Source: Plantago ovata
Taxonomy: Eukaryota > Streptophyta > Magnoliopsida > Lamiales > Plantaginaceae
Assembly: GCA_028274465.1 (NCBI GenBank)
Contig: CM051456.1
Span: 111,281,397-111,345,396 of the forward strand
Reading direction: 5' to 3'
Length of the DNA stretch: 64,000 bases
Shown here: in pieces, positions 56,433-64,000 of the stretch
Position numbering within the stretch: the stretch's first letter is position 1
How the letters are laid out: the number at the start of each line of letters is the position of its first letter
Made by a program: the position numbers and the translations under genes
The notes under the pieces: model-generated
What the model was told of the DNA's origin: nothing
What the model saw: the letters and a program-made list of their open reading frames with translations, nothing else
Database searches by the model: none

Positions 56433-59064
56433 ATGGCTGTAAGTTTGATTATATTCATTATTTCTTGAAATTGTTTTCATCTGTTTTCCCTTTTCGTTGA
56501 ACTTTGGCTCTATAATATTTGCAGGCTTCCGATTCAATGACCGCTATGAACAATCTGATCGGCTCGGGGACCGATTCGCAGCGAACACTGTATGTTTTCT
56601 CGCTATTGATTTGTTTGCTCGTAATGATTTGTTTTTATGTAGCAAAATTAGGGTTATTGCTTAACCTAATTATCCCTGATTTTGTCTAATTGTTTTGTCT
56701 ACTGATCTAGTTCAAGCTATTTTTTGTTTATTATTTATTTGTTAACAGATACTCCCTCCATTCCCTAAGCTTCTCGTATTGCCAGAATATTGTTTTTTAA
56801 GAATACTTAAAAATAAAAAAGAGTTCAGAGAATAGTATTTTTTTTTATAAATAATTAAAAATAGAAAAGAGTGTAGAAATAATTTATAAATGGTGATTTA
56901 ATGATTTTATATGTGCATAATGAGTTAAAGTTCATTTAGTTATGGCTCTCACAATTTTCTTTCAAATTTGTCTATTTGTTTAAAATTGTTGTGGCAATAG
57001 CAAACGAGAAGCTTTAGGAATTGGGGGGGGGGGGGGGTGTATTGTTTTTAGGGCTAATTGATGACATTATAAATTTGGGAATAACTTGTAGGTATCCGTA
57101 TGTAACTGGGACATCAGTTGTGGGTCTCAAGTACAAGGATGGTATTCTCTTGGCTGCTGATATGGGAGGTATGGATTTATACAGCTTTCTTTGCGGTGTA
57201 ATTTTGTAGGATTGTTTTAAATTATAGTAGCTGCTTATGGTGTATAATATGTCATTAATCATTATCAAATTCTGTTTTTTTGCATAATATCCCACTGAAA
57301 TTCTTGTCATGTAATATTCTCGCCTCAACACAATGAAGTCCTTTTTTGTCTTCTCCGTACTTGATTGATGTTGGTTTATGGTTTTCATCGTCTATTTATG
57401 TTCATGCAGCTATTGTAAGTTTTTATGCTGCAAGTGTTTGCTTTACTAGTTGAGTGCCACAATGCCGATTTACAGTTCAAGTGTTATTGCACATATATGG
57501 AAAAGAGATGAAATATTGTTGGAAAGTTCTTACTGCCACTGAAATTCTTTTGAAACATTAGTAAAAAACTTGTTCTTCGTAAGTCGTAACATTAGTAAAC
57601 ACCACTGCATCACCAGTGTCTGACATTCAGCAGCTTGAACTAGCGTAAAGTTGTTTTTCCTGATGTGTATAAAAAAATGGTTCTTTCTTTGGTGTCTTTT
57701 TTTGCCTGGTCTAGCACATCGTTAATCAATTAGGATGTAGGATGCAGGATGCTGTTGCTTATTTATTGCATAATGGTCTTTTAAGGTTGAGCTGATCATA
57801 AAAAGCTGTTTCAACATATTCCTTCGTCTGTCTGCCTTACTTTTTCGAACTCAAGCTCTGTCTTGCTGTTTTTAATTTTTATTTTTTATTTTTTAATGTT
57901 GGGCATAGTAAGGCCCTGGTTGAATATTATGTTATCTTATAAACACCCTGTTTTCCTACACTAGTAAAAACTATACCCACTACCTCAAGTATTTGGCTTA
58001 CTCAATTTATAAAGTATTTGGCTTACTCACTCAATTTATACTACTAATAAGTTGTTTTCCCCAATTGTTTGAGGTAAAACAGGGCTTTTGTGAGACTTAC
58101 TCGAATAATTTTGATCTGTTCTAGTGGAATTAGAATGTGAGTAATGGAGGGTGTTGACTATTCAGCCTCCTCAAGTAATTTTAAATAGCTGCAAACAGAC
58201 TCTGCATTACTAGGTGTTTGCTTTAAAAAGGTGGAAATCGTACTGTTTAGAGAGAGAGAGAGAGATGCACTACCTCTTCTCATAATAGTTTGCCTGGAAT
58301 GCTCATTGTGCTTTATGATTTCTCTAGGTGTCATGATAATTTGCTATAGTTGTAGCGATGTTTATCTCATGTATGTTGCCCTTTTGATAGGTTCATATGG
58401 TTCCACTCTCCGCTACAAAAGTGTGGAAAGACTGAAGTCAGTGGGAAAGCATTCTATAATCGGTGCTAGTGGTGAGATAAGTGATTTTCAGGAGATAATG
58501 CGCAACCTGGATGATCTTATCTTGTCCGATAATATGTGGGATGATGGGAACTCCTTGGGTCCTAAAGAGGTGCACAACTATCTAACCCGAATGATGTATA
58601 ACCGGCGTAACAAATTCAATCCACTGTGGAATTCCCTTGTACTTGGAGGAGTTAAAAATGGACAGAAATACCTTGGATCTGTATGTCCTCTTTGTATTTT
58701 ATTTCGGCAGTTCAGTTTTGCATTGTAGCTCAAAGTGTTTCTTACATTCTTGGTAAAATTTCAGGTTAGCATGATAGGGGTGCAATATGAGGATGACCAT
58801 CTCGCAACTGGATTTGGTAATCACCTTGCAAGGCCCATCTTACGCGACGAGTGGCACGAGAACCTGACATTTGAAGAGGGAGTAAAACTGTTAGAGAAGT
58901 GCATGCGTGTGCTTCTGTACCGTGATAGATCGGCCATCAATAAGCTTCAGATTGCCAAGATCACAGAGGATGGTGTCACGATATCCCAGCCATACGCACT
59001 AAAGACTTTCTGGAAGTTCAGTGCTTTTGAAAACCCTGCTGGAGGTGCTCATGGTGGGTGGTAG
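56433..59064 (+). CDS. PBG1: 20S proteasome subunit beta-7 (PBG1, 'beta type-4')
   Basis: Five exons: 56433-56438, 56525-56589, 57092-57168, 58391-58680 and 58765-59064, giving 245 codons plus stop, the normal length. The first exon codes only Met-Ala before GTAAGT. Family landmarks are QRTLYPYVTGTSVVGLKYKD, GILLAADMGGSYGSTLRY, GASGEISDFQEI, WDDGNSLGPKE, HNYLTRMMYNRRNKFNP, ATGFGNHLARPILRDEW and LLYRDRSAINKLQIAKI. PBG1 is a non-catalytic beta-ring subunit of the 20S core; its N-terminal propeptide is removed during assembly and its C-terminal tail contacts the opposite ring. The C-terminus here (GGAHGGW) fits plant PBG1. The gene is convergent with the phosphatase gene, 385 bp apart. Intron 2 carries a MITE ending about 50 bp before exon 3. 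Confidence 0.95.
56750..57041. mobile_element. Stowaway-like MITE in PBG1 intron 2, with a 15-G terminus
   Basis: The left end TACTCCCTCCATTCCCTAAG, followed by CTTCTCG, matches the inverted right end, where CGAGAAGCTTTAGGAATT runs into 15 consecutive G (57023-57037) and TGTA. The right TIR should read GGAGGGAGTA, so the terminal GGAGGGAG has become a pure G tract. Length about 292 bp, non-coding. Confidence 0.75.
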
Positions 59065-59449
59065 TTGATCCGGTTCGATATGCCTTTACCCAAGTTTGTC
59101 TATGTATTAGTATTTGGCAACTATCAAAGATTTGCTGTTGGGGTAGCTTTGCAATGCAATTCTAGACACTGATACAATCAAGCACAATCCATCAGGACCA
59201 TGACCCCTCTCTCTCTCTTTCTTTTTCTTTCTAAAGTATTTGTAATTTTTATTCGAATTTTAGTGGAATTTTCTGCAACATTTAGTTTTTTCTTTCTTTC
59301 TTTTGTCTCCCTCCATATGCAAGGAGTAAAATTTTTTACTAATAAAGTTGATTTATAAAATACATAATACATATATAAACCTTTCCTTATAATAATAGCT
59401 GCTAATTGCAGAGGATTAAATCAACCTAATTACATTTCATGAAGCTAAA

Positions 59450-60732
59450 TTACATCTGGGACAAATAACTGTGGGATTTGGAAGCACTCCATTTGTGCAG
59501 TGTATTGCCAGCAATATCATAAAAACTGATGTCAATTTCATTTGGTGTCATTTGCATAGTCATGAAGCCTTGTCCATCATAGTAAAATTTCTTCTCATCT
59601 GGATTATTTGACCAATCATATTCACCTTTCCATGCTTTTGATCCACCTCCACTTGTCATAAATTGAATTTTGCTGAAAAAAGAACAAATTTTAATACAGT
59701 AAATCATTTTCTTTAGTTGTTATTGATCATTTAACAAAAAATGCAGAGTTATATAAATTACTTATTCACCTGTCTGAGATACTCATGTGTTCTAAACAAT
59801 GATCATGTCCATTTATATAGAGATCCACATCATTTGCCTGCGATATCAAATGAAAATATTAGTCTTCTATACCGGATAGCAGTACTATTTAATTATTTCG
59901 TAGTGTTAATAATGATATACCTTGAGAATGGGAAGAACCATTTGCACAAGCTCCTCTGTATCTCCATGAACTCCGACACTCTTAATCGTGTGGTGACCAA
60001 CAACGATTTTCCATTTTGCATGCGACTCTGTGAGGGCTGACTCCAAATCCTAGAAATCCAGAAGCGCGTTACATAAAAAGATTAATACATGAAATTACGA
60101 AAATAATATAAGTATGGCTAAATTTATCTGATATTATTACTTGCATAACAGTTTTAAGGTATTGATCTCTGGGGAGCACGCCTCGCCAGTCGTACACATT
60201 ATCTTTTGGGTTCGTAAAGTATTTAGTTTGAAATGGCGTCGTGTCTATGAAAAAGAAATCTGCAGTATCTGCAATATAAATTATAAAACCACAGTTATAT
60301 ACTTTACTTCCTGTATTGAGAATTCTATTAGCTAAAATTAACCAAGAAGATATATTTATTGTCATTGTGATCACATACCTGTATTGAGAATGTATGACTT
60401 TAAGCAGAGCCATTTGCTGTCCCTGAGTTTGAGGACTGGACTCAATTGTGCTAAGGCATTGCCTCTGTAATCATGGTTGCCTAAGACTGAAATTTAATTA
60501 ATCAAATGTTAGTATATAAATTATTTATGATTTATGAAAAAGAGAATAGATAAGGATCAGAAATTATGCAATTACCAGAATACCACTGCTTCTGCAAGCT
60601 AGGAGCAGTGTAGATTTTGGTAAATGATTGATCAAAGGCCAAATCATTCTCATCAATTAGTCCCTTAGGATAAAAGTTGTCACCGGTTGAGATGATAAAA
60701 TCAACATTATTCTTCTCTGCTCTGATTCCCAT
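59450..60732 (-). CDS. Purple acid phosphatase, N-terminal exon(s) not in view
   Basis: Six exons on the minus strand: 60732-60576, 60486-60379, 60268-60141, 60049-59921, 59837-59770 and 59672-59450, giving 270 codons plus stop. Low-molecular-weight plant PAPs are about 330 residues, so roughly 60 are missing. Visible metal-binding and active-site motifs are [30 protein letters not shown] and NGHDHCLEH, four of the five PAP blocks. The first block (GDWG) should lie upstream. The first visible exon starts after CAG|ATGGGA, where relatives have an in-frame Gln-Met-Gly, so this ATG is internal and not the true start. The enzyme hydrolyses phosphate monoesters, usually secreted or vacuolar, and often serves phosphate scavenging. 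C-terminus: [15 protein letters not shown] to LSQM. Confidence 0.88.
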
Positions 60733-61037
60733 CTGCCATATACAAAAGTTACATATGTAAACATCAAAGGTATATAGGTAATATAATATTATTTCATAAG
60801 TTCTAGTTATTTCTCCTATCTGGTCTTGATATAAAACAAATAAAACAAATATTAAGAATCAAGAAAAAGTGAATAAAAGCAAGTGTCGCGGAGACTAAAC
60901 TTTTCCGTTCATAAATGTATGTTCGATATGTACATGTACATCAGTACATGGAGCCTTCCTAGCACAAATTAGTATTTGTTCGTTTCATTTGAAAAAACAT
61001 TTACTTAAGTTAAATTCATTTAGATCAGTTAAATCTT

Positions 61038-61898
61038 GGGTCAATTGCATATGGTACCCCTGTTAGTGTTTTTAATTACATCGAGGCCCCCATTAGTCCG
61101 GAGTTTACATCCATACCCTGACTAGATGAAATTAATTATATTTGGATCTACGAACTTGACTTTTCGCAAACTTATTCATTGAAATTACTTTTTTACCCTT
61201 GGTCACTTATTAGATTTTTAAGTTGACCAAACAATTTGAGAGTTTGTTTATTACACTTTTAACCCAAATATTTTCATTTTTACAAACTTAACACTATTTA
61301 TTTAAAAACGAACCCACATAATTTTACAATATTTCAAAATGGTCTAAAAACTTATTTAAAAACAAATCTTATAAAAAAATATATTTCAATATAGTCCTAA
61401 ATTATTAAAAATAAAAACAAAAAAAAAAAAAAGCAAAAGAAAAAAAAACAGTCCAGCTCCGATCGATTTGGAGTTGCAATTTGCAGCTCCAAGCCGGAGC
61501 TGTTAACAGCTCCAGACCGGAGCTACAGCTCCGATTTCGGGACTGTACAGTCCCAAAATCGGAGCTAGCTGTAACAGCTCCGACGCCGGTACCGGAATTG
61601 ATGAAGAAAAAATAAAAATAAAAATAAGAAGAGTTAAGGGTATATTCCGGTACCGGAATGGATGAAGAAAAAGATGGAAAAAGAAAAAATAAAAATTAAA
61701 ATAAGAAGAGTTAAGGGTATTAAAAACTTAATTTTTTATTTTTGGAGCTAAGACCGTGTTTGGATGAACTGGAATGAACAGTGCCGTTTTTTTTGATCAA
61801 CTCAAAATGGAGGAAATGGGGCTATATGTAATTTTGGGACTAACGGGGTGGTAGATGCAAAGAGGTATCCCATTAGGAGTACCATATAATATTTACCC
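61038..61898. mobile_element. TIR element with CAGCTCCG word array (MULE-like)
   Basis: The left end GGGTCAATTGCATATGGTAC pairs with the inverted right end GGGTAAATATTATATGGTAC. TIR similarity covers about 30 bp. Possible 9-bp flanks (TTAAATCTT and TTAATTTAT) match at only six positions. The interior (61450-61590) is an array of CAGCTCCG / CGGAGCTG words in both orientations, with GGGACTGTACAGTCCC. It is followed by a 65-bp tandem duplication containing GAAGAGTTAAGGGTAT (61591-61720). Non-coding. Confidence 0.6.
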
Positions 61899-62559
61899 TT
61901 AATTTATATCAGTTCCGTTCAAATTTTTTCAAACCAATATAACATAAATAACATAACACTAATCATAAATTCTTCTGTCATAAGTTGGCCCTGTAAGGTG
62001 TCCCAATACATAAAGTCGAGTACAGTTAGGTTAAGTGAGTTAGTTGGGCCCTATTGGACTTGCTTGAATTAGCAGCTCTTTAGTGTGTGGTGGACGGTGG
62101 TCCAGTGACTCGATGATTCGATCTATCTCTATCCCTCTCAAAATAAACGTGTCCACATGAAAAAAGCAAAACATTCGGAAGAAAAAACAAGAAGAAAAGC
62201 AAGAACCCTCAGCTAGTACTCCAGCCGATTATCAAAATGATGTCAGGGAATTACTGGCTTTATTTTAGTATTAGATACATTTATTTTATATTATTGACCT
62301 TTCCAAAACTCGTTCTCACTATCGGTTAATATTAAATCTTACTAAAAGATAATCAACAAAAATATATTATAAAATAAAGTAACGTTAATTTAGAATGGAT
62401 GCATTTATTATCGGTGCATTTAGATAATTGATTAATGATTTTGGAATGAATAGGAAACGGGAGGAAAAATGAGGAAGAAGATGATTGCGGGTAATTGGGT
62501 TTGTTGCTTATTTGATTGGAGTATATTTTATAGTTAAAGTTTCTTAAAATATAAAAAAT

Positions 62560-62750
62560 TCACTTTGGTCCTTGGTTAGTTGAAATGATTAATATGGTCC
62601 ATTATTTTTGAATTTTTCTTCAAAATTGACCATGTGATGACGTGGATCAGAATTTTTGACACATTATAAGACGATATGCGATAACATACACATTAAAGTA
62701 CAATATTTGTACAGAGGACACATTATATAAGACAATATGAAAATTTTCCA
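62560..62750 (-). repeat. Dispersed repeat, copy 2
   Basis: Read on the minus strand it follows the order of 33430-33645: ATTGTCTTATATAATGTGT, ACTTTAATGTGTATGTTATC, CCACGTCATCACATGGTC and GGACCAAAGTGAA. It appears to be the same repeat family inserted in opposite orientation. Confidence 0.7.
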
Positions 62751-64000
62751 TTACTCACATGTAATGTGGTACGTGGTTGTTACTCCTATAACGTCAAGAA
62801 TAAACAGAGGAGAAAAATGACACACGCAAATATCAAAGAATGAATGGACATTGAATACTCATTGGATGACTTGTGTAGAAAGAATTTTTTTTTTTTTTTT
62901 TTAAACGGTGTAGAAAGAAATTGAGAACATGGCTTGTGGATTGCCCACAAGTTGGTTTCTCATTGGACATGGAACTTCAAGTTTCTCTCGTCTGATTAAT
63001 TTGATTTATTCTCACCTTATTTCACTTCTATTATCTTTAATCAGCTTAAAAAGTTAAGTTCAGTATAGTTAAAATTTATTAAGTTTAATATAGTTTAATT
63101 TAAATTCATTAAATTCCGTTCAAATCTTTTTAAACTAATCACACATAACTTTTTATTACTATTACTGTAGTATATTATATAGGAAAAATGCTACTAGTAT
63201 ATCTTAATATCTTATTATAGAGAAGGTACAACACATATGCGAATATGCTATTTCGGACTTTCGGTCAAGTGTAACGTTTTAAAACTACTCTCAGTGCGTG
63301 TGTCATTTGGCATTCGGCATAAAGTAAATTTAAAAGGGAAAATCTGATGTTACGTCTCTTTACGTGTCCAGATGTGACATAATTCAAAACAAGATTCACA
63401 ATTCATTTTCAGTTACGTTTCTCAAACAATTTTGTTAAAACATCTGAAGGAGATTTATGAATATGCTTTATGTGGAAGGAGATTTTTTAAAGGTGGATGA
63501 AGAAAAAATCTGAAGAACCAGCGGTGGAAATCTAGTTGGATGTAATGCAATGTAATGTCAATTTTTTGATGTGAGCCCCATTTTATTACTTTCAAGAAAT
63601 TAAACCATCAACGTGTCATTTCATTTCTCGTGTTTATATATCACTCACGTGTATTTTATGCCTGCACTAATTTATTTCATTTCGTTTTATATTTCTTTCT
63701 AGAAGTAAAACATTAATTAACACACAAATTACAAACATGTAGTTATATTCTTATATTCTATTATGTTCCAATCAATTTTTTAAGTATTTCAAGTTGATCA
63801 CTTGAAATAATGTGGATTTCAATTCACTCAAATTATACATCACATGGCTGCCTGCATTTCACGCGACTACAATTATTTATTAAGAGTTATATTCAAGAAT
63901 AACACCATCATCAATCCCTTTCATTAATCTAATTTTTTTTAAACAGAAAAAAAAATTATTAATAATAGAGGATAAGAAATACTCCGGAACATTAATCTAA

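Larger units (their letters stand above)
60733..64000. other. Spacer or long intron upstream of the phosphatase exons
   Basis: About 3.3 kb with no exon encoding the missing PAP N-terminus (searched by eye for GDWGR-like text on the minus strand). It contains the MULE-like element at 61038, an inverted dispersed repeat at 62.6 kb and a T run near 62887. Otherwise AT-rich and featureless. Confidence 0.4.

Noticed and set aside
58231..58390. Extended start of PBG1 exon 4 at 58231
   Set aside because: The extra residues are not PBG1-like; the AG at 58389-58390 followed by GTTCATATGG restores the conserved GSYGSTLRY text, so 58231-58390 is intron.

Overview
This window is nuclear DNA from a flowering plant. 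The genes have many short, AT-rich GT-AG introns and the spacers are AT-rich and full of MITEs. There are L1-type LINE remnants and plant-typical families: GH28 pectinase, HEADING DATE REPRESSOR 1-like, F-box/FBD, plant RING proteins, a purple acid phosphatase and proteasome PBG1. Protein style and codon use look eudicot; I cannot name the species from the sequence alone.

Layout. 0.7-2.5 kb (-): five-exon GH28 polygalacturonase-like gene. 4.5-9.3 kb: a small MITE, then a 5'-truncated, frameshifted LINE. 10.1-10.7 kb: nested Stowaway-like MITEs. 11.6-14.8 kb (+): six-exon ASG1-like gene. 14.8-24.2 kb: a segmentally duplicated, partly decayed region. It holds two cystatin/monellin-like pseudogene units, an inserted palindrome-rich element, an F-box/FBD pseudogene, a fragment of the ASG1-like last exon, and two paralogous two-exon genes for small signal-peptide proteins with a basic GRSRPRG core. 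24.2-27.3 kb: no recognisable gene. 27.4-28.8 kb (+): intronless SIN3/PAH-like gene with three 37-residue repeats. 29.2-31.2 kb (-): HDR1-like gene. 31.2-37.9 kb: repeat-rich spacer with TIR and fold-back elements. 37.9-39.1 kb (+): two-exon secreted-peptide precursor with a repeated PPAPKISPP motif. 39.6-45.5 kb (+): hAT-like insertion in the leader region of a PIG-F gene, then PIG-F itself in eight coding exons. 46.4-47.2 kb: LINE RNase H remnant. 47.4-48.5 kb: two tandem-repeat blocks. 48.7-54.4 kb (+): large RING-finger gene. 56.4-59.1 kb (+): proteasome beta-7 subunit PBG1. 59.4-60.7 kb (-): purple acid phosphatase lacking its first coding exon(s) within the window. 60.7-64 kb: spacer with a MULE-like element.

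The genes are unrelated housekeeping, development and wall/phosphate genes with no operon-like logic. The least familiar content is the pair of GRSRPRG small-protein genes, the PPAPKISPP repeat precursor, the repeat-bearing PAH protein, and several insertions or exons flanked by unusually long duplications (80 bp, 37 bp, 28 bp). Splice sites were placed by eye from GT/AG context, reading-frame continuity and family resemblance. For every gene model called intact, the exon lengths sum to a whole number of codons. No alignment or database search was run.
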